Shown one piece after another: positions 1 through 6,651 of a stretch of DNA of 64,000 bases (position 1 is its first letter; each line of letters starts with the position of its first letter). The translations under genes were made by a program, and so were the position numbers. The stretch lies in NCBI RefSeq assembly GCF_011799805.1, contig NZ_WXUB01000003.1, positions 558,001 to 622,000 on the forward strand. Reading direction: 5' to 3'. Origin of the DNA: Maribellus sediminis. Lineage in GTDB: Bacteria > Bacteroidota > Bacteroidia > Bacteroidales > Prolixibacteraceae. The notes beneath the pieces are model-generated. The model was not told where the DNA came from and searched no databases. It saw nothing but the letters and a program-made list of their open reading frames with translations.

Positions 1-345
1 TTTCGATTTAATTGTCAATTTATGTTCTGTTATATCATTGTCGGATAGATAATAGTTTGCAGCCAAGAATAAATAACTTACAATAAATCCCATGGATAAA
101 ATGCTTTGTATAAATGGGAGAAAATTTCCTCTCAAATTATAAGTTGATTTATAATGTTTTTTAGTCAATGTAAAGGTTACAATGCCAGCAACTACAACAA
201 TAATTGCCAAAATGCTAATATCAATAAGAGTCTTTCGATAAAGCAAAGTCTCTAAGTACAATAATGTCAATCCAAGGAAAAGAGTAACTGTATAAAATCC
301 TTTCCAAAAACCATTATTGTCGATATGTCTAATTGATTGTTTCAT
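1..345 (-). CDS. Partial membrane protein in a gene cassette
   Basis: An open frame of 115 codons starts with ATG at 345 and runs off the left edge without a stop. The visible part starts MKQSIRHIDNNGFWKGFY and has three hydrophobic segments at about residues 17-35, 41-59 and 77-97, so it is an integral membrane protein. I do not recognise the family. It is the most downstream (minus strand) member of the cassette array: the folded repeat at 361-523 lies 15 bases upstream of its start, and the first bases of that boundary (GTTAGCGG on the minus strand) would be the head of this cassette. Its own terminal repeat would lie outside the window. Confidence 0.7.
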   Translation of the reverse strand, partial: MKQSIRHIDNNGFWKGFYTVTLFLGLTLLYLETLLYRKTLIDISILAIIVVVAGIVTFTLTKKHYKSTYNLRGNFLPFIQSILSMGFIVSYLFLAANYYLSDNDITEHKLTIKSK

Positions 346-360
346 GTTTTTTCAAAATAA

Positions 361-523
361 CCGCTAACGGTTGGTACATGTTGTCGGGGTCCCGAGTACT
401 CGGGAGAGAGCGTTCCTGTCCGTCAGCTGACGGACACGGAACTGCGAAACGACCCCGAAGCCTCGGGGCGCAGTTGGCGTACCACCGAACCCCGACCTGC
501 AATATGTACTGTGTTGTGTAGCG
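361..523 (-). repeat. attC-like recombination site 1
   Basis: A 163-bp imperfect inverted repeat lies just after the stop of the 533-1213 gene. On the minus strand it opens with GCTACACAAC and closes with GTTAGCGG. Inside these ends, GTACAT and TCGGGG blocks pair with each other with a few unpaired bases on one side. Inner hairpins are also present (TCCCGAGTACTCGGGA, GTCCGTCAGCTGACGGAC). AAC at the start and GTT at the end are conserved in all three copies. The plan (RYYYAAC-like box, L-like boxes, variable middle, GTT box) is that of integron attC sites, although the outer boxes do not match the proteobacterial consensus exactly. Confidence 0.7.
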
Positions 524-532
524 TTTTTATTT

Positions 533-1213
533 TTAATCCCACCAAAACCACATTCTTTTTGAAGATTTAAGAAACTCAATTAATTCTCCCATGTCTGAGT
601 GTCCTTGGTCAATTACGTCAGGACAGAATTTGTAAATTTCTTTTCCCAATTTTTTATATGACTTTGGTTCTGTTTCTATTTTTGCTTCAATTCTATCAAG
701 ATCAGCTACAATTATTTCAAAATCAAATTCTTTTTGTCGCTCTTTAAACCAATTGATTACATCTTTAGTTGTTAAATCATAATTAACAGGTTCTGTGCCA
801 ACGAATTTAATAAGTTCCCACTGGTCAGTTACGGGCGCAATTACAATGTCGTAATATGAATTATAGTTGCCGTCAAAATCAAGGTTCGTCAGGTACAAAT
901 AATTTTTTGAATCCTTTACGTTTTGAAAATATTTATCGATTATCTCATATGCCAATTTTTCAGAAACATATTTGAATTTAGTTCCGCCAACGATTGAATC
1001 GTATGTTTCAAATGCGCCTGGTATTGTTTCTGATGGTTTATATCTAATCACTGAATTTTTTTCAGGTTTTTTAGTACTTAATCTTGATATTTCAGAAATA
1101 ATATTAGGATTTATTTCTATCCCGTCCTGTGCTCTATATTTTTCTCCGTTTGACGGTTTTTGATAACCACAGGATAAAATAAAAATTACAATCAAGTATG
1201 CTAGTCTTTTCAT
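533..1213 (-). CDS. Cassette-borne lipoprotein, unknown function
   Basis: 226 aa. The N-terminus MKRLAYLIVIFILSCGYQK is a short lipoprotein signal peptide with the lipid-anchored cysteine at residue 15. The rest is soluble and charged, with alternating aromatic and acidic stretches, and I see no catalytic motif. It would sit in the envelope on the periplasmic or outer-membrane side. The stop is only about 10 bases from the downstream folded repeat, and 40 bases separate the start from the upstream repeat, the usual packing of an ORF in an integron cassette. No family recognised. Confidence 0.75.
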   Translation of the reverse strand: MKRLAYLIVIFILSCGYQKPSNGEKYRAQDGIEINPNIISEISRLSTKKPEKNSVIRYKPSETIPGAFETYDSIVGGTKFKYVSEKLAYEIIDKYFQNVKDSKNYLYLTNLDFDGNYNSYYDIVIAPVTDQWELIKFVGTEPVNYDLTTKDVINWFKERQKEFDFEIIVADLDRIEAKIETEPKSYKKLGKEIYKFCPDVIDQGHSDMGELIEFLKSSKRMWFWWD

Positions 1214-1253
1214 AATTCTGCTTTAAGGTACAATCGCCTCACTCAGTTTAAAT

Positions 1254-1403
1254 GCTACACAACGGTTGGTACATGTTGTCGGGGCGGATTTCGGAGAGCG
1301 TTCCTGTCCGAAGGACACGGAACTGCGATGCGACCCCGAGTGCTCGGGGGCAGTTGGCGTACCACCAAACCCCGCCCTGCAATATGTACCTTTGTTAGCA
1401 ACC
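1254..1403 (-). repeat. attC-like recombination site 2
   Basis: A 150-bp copy of the folded repeat. On the minus strand it opens with GGTTGCTAAC and closes with GTTGTGTAGC. The closing sequence is the exact reverse complement of the opening box of site 1, at the other end of the same cassette. The middle differs from site 1 but keeps pairing: GTCCGAAGGAC replaces the longer GTCCGTCAGCTGACGGAC, and CCCCGAGTGCTCGGGG replaces CCCCGAAGCCTCGGGG. Confidence 0.72.
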
Positions 1404-1410
1404 TGTGCTT

Positions 1411-2847
1411 TTATTTATTTAAATTTTTACTCATATTTTCTTCTGTAAATTCAATTATCCTGATAGGAAATTTTTCTCTTATCTCATTCTGGTCTTGACT
1501 ATTAAGCCAACTGTATTTTTGAGAAAATCTTCTTTGTGAATATTCATTTCTCAATTCGTGAACTGCCTTTGTTGATTCTGATAATACCTTAAAGTAGCTT
1601 GAAAAATTTATACTGTCATTTAAATAATATTTGATTAAATAATTAGGGTCGTGTGCAATTAATTGTTTCAAAGTTGTTTTTAAATTTTCGTTGTCCACCA
1701 ACAAATCATTAATTGAAATTATTCCCTTCCTGCTTTGTTTTATTTCTATGATGTTAGGTATTTTATTTATTTCTTGTTCTATCTCAGAGACTTTAATAAT
1801 TTCTGAATTCCAATCTGGAATTCTTGCAGGGAATGAAACTTCAGGATAGTACCAGTTGTCAAATTTGCTATTTGAAGGGATAACAGCATAAGAAATACGT
1901 GAAACGCCAGAATTTGACAATTCCTTTTTAAGCTTATTTATAAAATCCATTTTAATTCCACCGTTGATATATAAACGATAAATCATAAAAGGAATTTCTA
2001 TTTCGGCTCTCGCTGACCGCCAATAATTGATTTTATTTGGTAAACTATCCAGCGAGATTTTTTTATTGTCTGCTATAATTATTGGATTTGAGTTTAAATC
2101 ATCATCTTTTGAACAAACAACATAAATATCTTCAAGTAAGGAAAGTTTTTCCGGTCTTTCGAAAATATCAGAAATAGGAAGGTCAAGTTTGTAATGGTAT
2201 TGAATATTCTTGCTGAGAATACTTTCGTTAATAGCATTATAATTTGTTAGATTTATTTTTGAAAGTCCAAATGAAATTGTTGAAACAAATAATATTGATA
2301 TTAAAATCCATCTTAAACTTTTGCGAATGTAAGTTAACCTTAAAGTATTCCAGGTTTGAAAAAACAACACGATGATAATAAGGATAAACACAAAATTGTA
2401 GTCAGGGAAAAGACTGAATACATGCCAACTCCCATGAAATATAAATCCAAAAAAGAGTCCGAATACAACTGCTATTTTTGAAAACCAACTTAAAAAATAC
2501 CAATTCAAAAATCTTTGCTCGTGAACGATTGCTGTTTTTCTAAAATTTCGAATTCCAAATATTTTTTTAGGCTGGTCAAACCAAAAAACAAAACAAACCG
2601 ATTGTCCAATGATAACAGATAAGAATGCAAAGAATAGGTTGTAAAAATTTACTTCTTTATCTGTAAGAACCCATAAATCATATTTTTCAGTAACAGAAAG
2701 AATTCTAAATGTTTCTCTTATGACGTAAAGAAATGAGTAAAAAGAAATTGAATAAAGAAGTCCCAAGATTCCTCCAACTATCAACCTGAATCTTGATAAT
2801 TTTATGAAATCGGGTTCTTTATGTAGAAAGTTTTTACTCAGTGTCAT
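1411..2847 (-). CDS. Cassette-borne multi-pass membrane protein
   Basis: 478 aa, unknown family. About five hydrophobic helices occupy the first half (roughly residues 22-46, 70-90, 124-139, 150-168 and 181-198). A soluble C-terminal domain of about 270 residues follows, rich in Asn, Ile and Lys. No catalytic signature seen. The start at 2847 is ATG; only 19 bases separate it from the upstream folded repeat, and the stop is 7 bases from the downstream one, so the gene fills its cassette. It is AT-rich, like the other cassette genes and unlike the host genes after 4800. Confidence 0.75.
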   Translation of the reverse strand: MTLSKNFLHKEPDFIKLSRFRLIVGGILGLLYSISFYSFLYVIRETFRILSVTEKYDLWVLTDKEVNFYNLFFAFLSVIIGQSVCFVFWFDQPKKIFGIRNFRKTAIVHEQRFLNWYFLSWFSKIAVVFGLFFGFIFHGSWHVFSLFPDYNFVFILIIIVLFFQTWNTLRLTYIRKSLRWILISILFVSTISFGLSKINLTNYNAINESILSKNIQYHYKLDLPISDIFERPEKLSLLEDIYVVCSKDDDLNSNPIIIADNKKISLDSLPNKINYWRSARAEIEIPFMIYRLYINGGIKMDFINKLKKELSNSGVSRISYAVIPSNSKFDNWYYPEVSFPARIPDWNSEIIKVSEIEQEINKIPNIIEIKQSRKGIISINDLLVDNENLKTTLKQLIAHDPNYLIKYYLNDSINFSSYFKVLSESTKAVHELRNEYSQRRFSQKYSWLNSQDQNEIREKFPIRIIEFTEENMSKNLNK

Positions 2848-2866
2848 TTTGGTTTTTTTTCAGCAT

Positions 2867-3004
2867 GGTTGCTAACGGTTGGTACATGTTGTCGGGGCGG
2901 ATTTCGGAGAGCGTTCCTGTCCGAAGGACACGGAACTGCGAAACGAGAATCCGCAGTTGGCGTACCACCAAACCCCGCCCTGCAATTTGTACTATGTTAA
3001 CGCC
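2867..3004 (-). repeat. attC-like recombination site 3
   Basis: A 138-bp copy of the folded repeat. On the minus strand it opens with GGCGTTAAC and closes with GTTAGCAACC, the exact reverse complement of the opening box of site 2. This copy lacks the CCCCGAG hairpin of sites 1 and 2. Instead CGGATTTCGG near one end can pair with GAGAATCCGC near the other, so the folded form is kept although the sequence differs. Confidence 0.72.
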
Positions 3005-3010
3005 TGGTTT

Positions 3011-3379
3011 TTATTTTTCAAGGTTAAATTCCTCTTTGTTTTGATATACAATTCTCATTTTTGTCTCAAATGTTTGCCCAGCTATTAGTTTCACTGAAAT
3101 TTCCTCATTTTGTTTAACCCTTTTCTTCATTGTTTCAGTAATCAACCTGTCCGAGAATTTTATTTGAAAAGATTCTCCAAGATTATTAATCAACTTACTT
3201 AAGTCGTCTTTTTCATTTGTTTGCTGTTTAGCGTTGAAAATTGAATTAAAATCCATTTCTATTATTTTCTCATTTCCTACTACTAAATTGATATTTGAAC
3301 AATACAAATCAAGTGGATAACTTAAATTTTGACAGATGACTGAAATATATGTCGTTCCTTTTCTTAGTGGAAAATCCAT
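3011..3379 (-). CDS. Cassette-borne small protein, unknown
   Basis: 122 aa, starting MDFPLRKGTTYISVICQNL at an ATG 13 bases after the stop of the lipoprotein gene upstream (3393-3965); the two are probably co-transcribed and travel in one cassette. There is no signal peptide or membrane segment. The C-terminal half is lysine- and glutamate-rich and predicted soluble. The stop lies 7 bases from attC-like site 3. Family not recognised. Confidence 0.55.
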   Translation of the reverse strand: MDFPLRKGTTYISVICQNLSYPLDLYCSNINLVVGNEKIIEMDFNSIFNAKQQTNEKDDLSKLINNLGESFQIKFSDRLITETMKKRVKQNEEISVKLIAGQTFETKMRIVYQNKEEFNLEK

Positions 3380-3392
3380 GTGGTTTTTAGAT

Positions 3393-3965
3393 TTAATCAG
3401 TAATTGTGGTCATAGCTATTTTGAAGCTATCTTTAATTTTTCTTTTATCATTTTTCTCCATGAAACTTCCAAATCCAAATTCGGAATTTACATCAATATC
3501 AACTTGAATCGAATCATTTGAAACAAGTCCACTAATACAACCTGTTTTAATGTTTCTAATTTCCTTTTTAATCTCTTTGGAATAGCAAATCCAATAATAT
3601 TTACAATCGATATTTTTTAAATCACTATCACAGAAGTCGAATTTTTTCAATGTTGTGTCTACTTGAAAAACAAGAGTTTCTTTATACTTTAAATCCCAAT
3701 CTTCTCCGTCACTAACTGTTAGTCCAGTCCTTTCGTAGGAAAACACATATTTGTCACCTTGTACAATTTTGTGGGTATTTATATTGGCGGTCAAAGTGTC
3801 AAAAACAACACGCCCTTGTGAAACTTCAAAACTTTCGTTCGGTTTTGAATAGTCAGCAATTTTATTGGTTTTGTATGTGCTTGAATTATTGCAACTCAGA
3901 ACCAAAAATGAGTAAATTATCAAAAAGGAAATCTGAGTGAAATATTTTGTGTAATGTTTTATCAT
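3393..3965 (-). CDS. Cassette-borne lipoprotein, unknown
   Basis: 190 aa with a lipoprotein signal ending in FLVLSCNNSS, so it is probably anchored in the envelope. The mature part contains several cysteines around residues 110-145 (DFCDSD, DCKYYWICYSK, TGCISG), which may form disulphides. No enzymatic motif seen. It is the first gene of a two-gene cassette whose head (GTTAACGCC on the minus strand) is at 4003-4011 and whose tail is the site at 2867-3004. Confidence 0.65.
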   Translation of the reverse strand: MIKHYTKYFTQISFLIIYSFLVLSCNNSSTYKTNKIADYSKPNESFEVSQGRVVFDTLTANINTHKIVQGDKYVFSYERTGLTVSDGEDWDLKYKETLVFQVDTTLKKFDFCDSDLKNIDCKYYWICYSKEIKKEIRNIKTGCISGLVSNDSIQVDIDVNSEFGFGSFMEKNDKRKIKDSFKIAMTTITD

Positions 3966-4002
3966 CTTATTTTATGTTTCATAAATACTGTCATTCAAAC
4001 TT

Positions 4003-4120
4003 GGCGTTAACGTACGTGGAACCCAAAACTTTGGGTTATTTCGCTATTGTCAATTTGGGTTATACGCCCAATTGGGGTGGGTAACCCAACTTATTGTATA
4101 TATTTTATTTTGAAGTGTGT
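4003..4120 (-). other. Upstream boundary of the cassette array
   Basis: GGCGTTAAC at 4003-4011 is the reverse complement of the opening box of attC-like site 3, so it is the head of the last visible cassette. The sequence to its right does not resemble the other folded repeats. It holds a perfect short palindrome (AACCCAAA-AC-TTTGGGTT at 4020-4037) and further GGGTTA/TAACCC blocks up to about 4105. It may be a divergent attC, an attI-like site, or simply the array edge. No integrase gene is next to it. Confidence 0.4.
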
Positions 4121-4218
4121 ATTCAATGGTTTTGGTTTTTATTGCTGTTTTAAAGATAGTATTCCTGTTAAACAAAACAATATTGCTTGAATGAAAAGAA
4201 ATCGGCAAAATCGTATTG

Positions 4219-4310
4219 AGGACTAAAGCCCGCTTAAGTATGCTATGCTTAAGCCCGGCCTTAAGCCTTGGCTTAGCGAATACCACATAGTGCAGGGGCT
4301 TTAGCCCGGT
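4219..4310. repeat. Palindromic intergenic repeat
   Basis: CTAAAGCCCG (4223-4232) is mirrored by GGGGCTTTAG (4295-4304), and between them CTTAAG-TATGCTATG-CTTAAG (4233-4253) forms an inner palindrome. The whole can fold as a branched cruciform. No ORF here has coding character. It resembles the dispersed palindromes common between Bacteroidota genes; its copy number in the genome cannot be seen from here. Confidence 0.5.
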
Positions 4311-4380
4311 TTCCTCGCCAGCAGCGGATTTCAGAAAAAACACCACAACAAAAAACACCCTAACTCACTGATAAAGAGAG

Positions 4381-4616
4381 GCCGCCACCGGCCAAAGGCA
4401 ACACTTTGTAACACTTGCAAAGTATTGCCGCGCACTGGCGGCACAGGTCTGTAAGGCTTACAAAGCCTTGCCACGCACCCGCGGGGTGGTTTCGTACGTG
4501 AACATAAGGTTGCCGTGCATCGGCGGCAATGGTCTGTAACTGGTACATTGCTCTGCCGCGCATCGGTGGCAGGGTTTCGCAATTGAACATTTAGCCGCCA
4601 CTGATAAAAGGCAGCA
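4381..4616. repeat. 43-bp degenerate tandem repeat
   Basis: Units beginning TTGCCGCGCACTGGCGGCA or close variants start at 4425, 4468, 4510 and 4553 (spacing 43, 42, 43). A degenerate copy lies before them at 4381 and a partial copy after them at 4595. Each unit carries a small inverted repeat in its first 19 bases and a variable second half. Because 43 is not a multiple of three, apparent minus-strand ORFs here encode the same motif in shifting frames, an argument against coding. It lies about 180 bases upstream of the DUF6261-like gene. Confidence 0.6.
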
Positions 4617-4798
4617 CATCGAGTGTATGCAAAAGCATCAGGGCGCGCAACTCGAACTTATGTTCAGCAACATTTTTTTTAACCTTGACATGGATTAGTG
4701 GTTTCTTTAATTTTAAACTAATGTAAAACCACAAGCATATTTCTACACCCAACGCAGAAATTGCTTCTAGTAAAATTAACTTTTAAATCATTTGAATT

Positions 4799-5551
4799 AT
4801 GGAGATTATCCGACCCATTACACTCGCGCGTATGCGTAACAACGAACATTACCAGTTTATGGTTGATGTTGACAACGGCATTAAAAAAGCTACTTCGGCA
4901 GCTTTGCAACTCGACACGGTTTACCCGGCTTTTACCTCTGCGCTAGCTAAAGAGAATGCAACGCTTCTGATTGACCAGGGAAGCGTAAAAACCGAACAGA
5001 TTACGGCTCTGGATGTAACACGCGACCGAACCTGGAGCGCACTGAACGAACGTATAAAAGCATCGTTGATGAGCCCGATAGAGGCAGAAGCTGAAGCAGC
5101 AAAGGCGGTGAAGCGTATTTTCGATTTATACGGAAGTGTGCGGAACATGTCGTACAACGAAGAAAGTGCCGCCATTACCAACCTGATTGAGGACCTGGAG
5201 AAAACAAAAAATGCAGCCGACTGTGCTACACTGGGCATAACCGCCTGGGTGGCTGCATTGAAACAACAGAATATCGATTTTCAGGCGCTGCTTGAATCGC
5301 GCAACGTTGAACTGGCCGCCAAAGACAGCGGCGACGTTAAAGCCACTCGCGACGAAATCGACCCCATTTACCAAAACATTGTGAAACGAATAAATGCACA
5401 GGTTACCCTCGAAATGGCTACAGCGGTTACCGAAACATTTATCCGCGAACTGAACCAACGCATAAAATATTACGACGATACATTGAGCGCCCGCACCGGG
5501 CGTTCGAGCTCTGGGGACGAGGACAGTCCGGTTGATCCTGTTGTAGAATAA
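4799..5551 (+). CDS. DUF6261-like protein
   Basis: 250 aa, cytoplasmic (no signal or membrane helix), almost entirely alpha-helical in character. The N-terminus (EIIRPITLARMRNNEHYQFM) and the C-terminal YYDDTLSARTG element resemble the Bacteroidota family DUF6261, whose function is unknown; the assignment is from memory of that pattern. The tail (about residues 232-250) is acidic and Ser/Pro-rich. The gene stands alone on the plus strand, with a tandem-repeat region upstream and a strong terminator downstream. Confidence 0.65.
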   Translation: MEIIRPITLARMRNNEHYQFMVDVDNGIKKATSAALQLDTVYPAFTSALAKENATLLIDQGSVKTEQITALDVTRDRTWSALNERIKASLMSPIEAEAEAAKAVKRIFDLYGSVRNMSYNEESAAITNLIEDLEKTKNAADCATLGITAWVAALKQQNIDFQALLESRNVELAAKDSGDVKATRDEIDPIYQNIVKRINAQVTLEMATAVTETFIRELNQRIKYYDDTLSARTGRSSSGDEDSPVDPVVE

Positions 5552-5571
5552 AACAGGTGATACTTATTCCG

Positions 5572-5602
5572 AAAAAGGGCATCCAGCGTGGGTGCCCTTT
5601 TT
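5572..5602. terminator. Bidirectional terminator
   Basis: AAAAAGGGCA and TGCCCTTTTT form a perfect stem around a short loop, A-rich on one side and T-rich on the other. It serves both the plus-strand gene ending at 5551 and the minus-strand activase gene ending at 5626. Confidence 0.85.
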
Positions 5603-5625
5603 GCTTAATACTGTTCCATGTGATT

Positions 5626-6564
5626 CTATCCCCCCACTTCCGTTTCAATACCGTAATTACGGAATATATGCATGGCCCATTCGATCTCCTCATCTGTTGG
5701 TTCGGCCATTTCAAACTCTTCATATTCCGCACCCAGTTTGTTGTATTTATGAGCAGCAATATTGTGGTAAGGAAGAATACTCACCAGAGGTGTTTTCCCT
5801 GGTGATGCGATTTCCAAATCGCGTCGTTTATAAGGCAAACTAGCGATAAATTCTGCCATTTTTGTAACTTCTTCTTCCGAGGTATTTACGTTGCCGATAA
5901 AGGGAATGCGGATATTGATCTCTGCACCGGTTTCTGCCAGTTTCTGCAGGTTTTCAAGAATCAGGCTGTTGTCTTTTCCGGTCCATTTTTTATGCTGAGC
6001 GGGATCCATCAGTTTCAGGTCGTACAGAAACAGGTCGGTGTGTTGGGCTACTTCGAGCAAAGTTTTGGATGAAGCATGGCCGCAGGTATCCACTGCACGG
6101 TGCAGGCCTTTTTCGCCGCAGGCTTTCAGCATCTCGAGTAAAAAGCCGGGAAACATCAAGGGTTCGCCTCCCGAAAAGGTAACGCCACCACCCGAAAGAT
6201 CGATATGAATCCGTTCGCGCCCGATGATCTGCATTATTTCTGGCACATCGTATAACTTACCCGACATTTCAATGGCTTTCGTGGGGCAGGCATCGGCACA
6301 CAAACCACATAGGGTACATTTATCGGTATCGGTTACTATCCCGTCGCGCGTTAAGGCCAGCGCATCTTCGGGACAAACCTCGATACAATCCTTTGCACCA
6401 ATACATTTCGAGGCAGTATACAGTTTTTGCACCTGTGGCAGCTGGCTTTCGGGATTGTGGCACCAGGCACAACGCAGCGGACATCCTTTAAAATAAATGG
6501 CAATGCGAATTCCCGGGCCATCGCTGATGGCGTAACGTTTTATATCGAAAATAAGTGGAGTCAT
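5626..6564 (-). CDS. Glycyl radical enzyme activase (radical SAM)
   Basis: 312 aa. It uses S-adenosylmethionine and a 4Fe-4S cluster to place a glycyl radical on its partner enzyme. The radical-SAM CxxxCxxC motif is at Cys28/32/35 (GCPLRCAWC). A ferredoxin insert follows at about residues 50-100 with two cysteine clusters (CIGAKDCIEVCP and CTLCGLCADACP), as in activases of class-3 glycyl radical dehydratases rather than the short PflA type. SGGGVTFSGGEPL is the SAM-binding GGE region. I placed the start at MTPLIFDIKRYAISDGPGIR; an in-frame start 22 codons further upstream adds a tail in the repeat-like spacer. It lies 87 bases downstream of the glycyl radical enzyme gene, almost certainly its partner. 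Confidence 0.9.
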   Translation of the reverse strand: MTPLIFDIKRYAISDGPGIRIAIYFKGCPLRCAWCHNPESQLPQVQKLYTASKCIGAKDCIEVCPEDALALTRDGIVTDTDKCTLCGLCADACPTKAIEMSGKLYDVPEIMQIIGRERIHIDLSGGGVTFSGGEPLMFPGFLLEMLKACGEKGLHRAVDTCGHASSKTLLEVAQHTDLFLYDLKLMDPAQHKKWTGKDNSLILENLQKLAETGAEINIRIPFIGNVNTSEEEVTKMAEFIASLPYKRRDLEIASPGKTPLVSILPYHNIAAHKYNKLGAEYEEFEMAEPTDEEIEWAMHIFRNYGIETEVGG

Positions 6565-6585
6565 ATTTTTGAGTATTGAGATTTT

Positions 6586-6634
6586 GAGTACTGAGTAATG
6601 AGAAATTGAAAAAGGATTCTCACTACTCAATACT
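6586..6634 (-). promoter_or_regulatory. Intercistronic stem-loop
   Basis: GAGTACTGAGTAATGAGAA (6586-6604) pairs imperfectly with TTCTCACTACTCAATAC (6618-6634), and further GAGTA/TACTC blocks flank it on both sides. It fills the gap between the glycyl radical enzyme stop and the activase start. There is no T-run, so it is more likely an mRNA processing or attenuation hairpin lowering activase expression relative to enzyme than a full terminator. This role is inference. Confidence 0.4.
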
Positions 6635-6651
6635 TTGTACTCAAATCTATT

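Noticed and set aside
4050-4590. Minus-strand ORFs of 76-102 codons
   Set aside because: They run through the palindromic and 43-bp tandem repeats, encode the same motif in shifting frames, and have no ribosome-binding site or recognisable domain.
6565-6630. 22-codon N-terminal extension of the activase
   Set aside because: The extra residues come from the repeat-like spacer; family members begin with the short lead-in to the DGPGIR motif, which matches the inner ATG at 6564.
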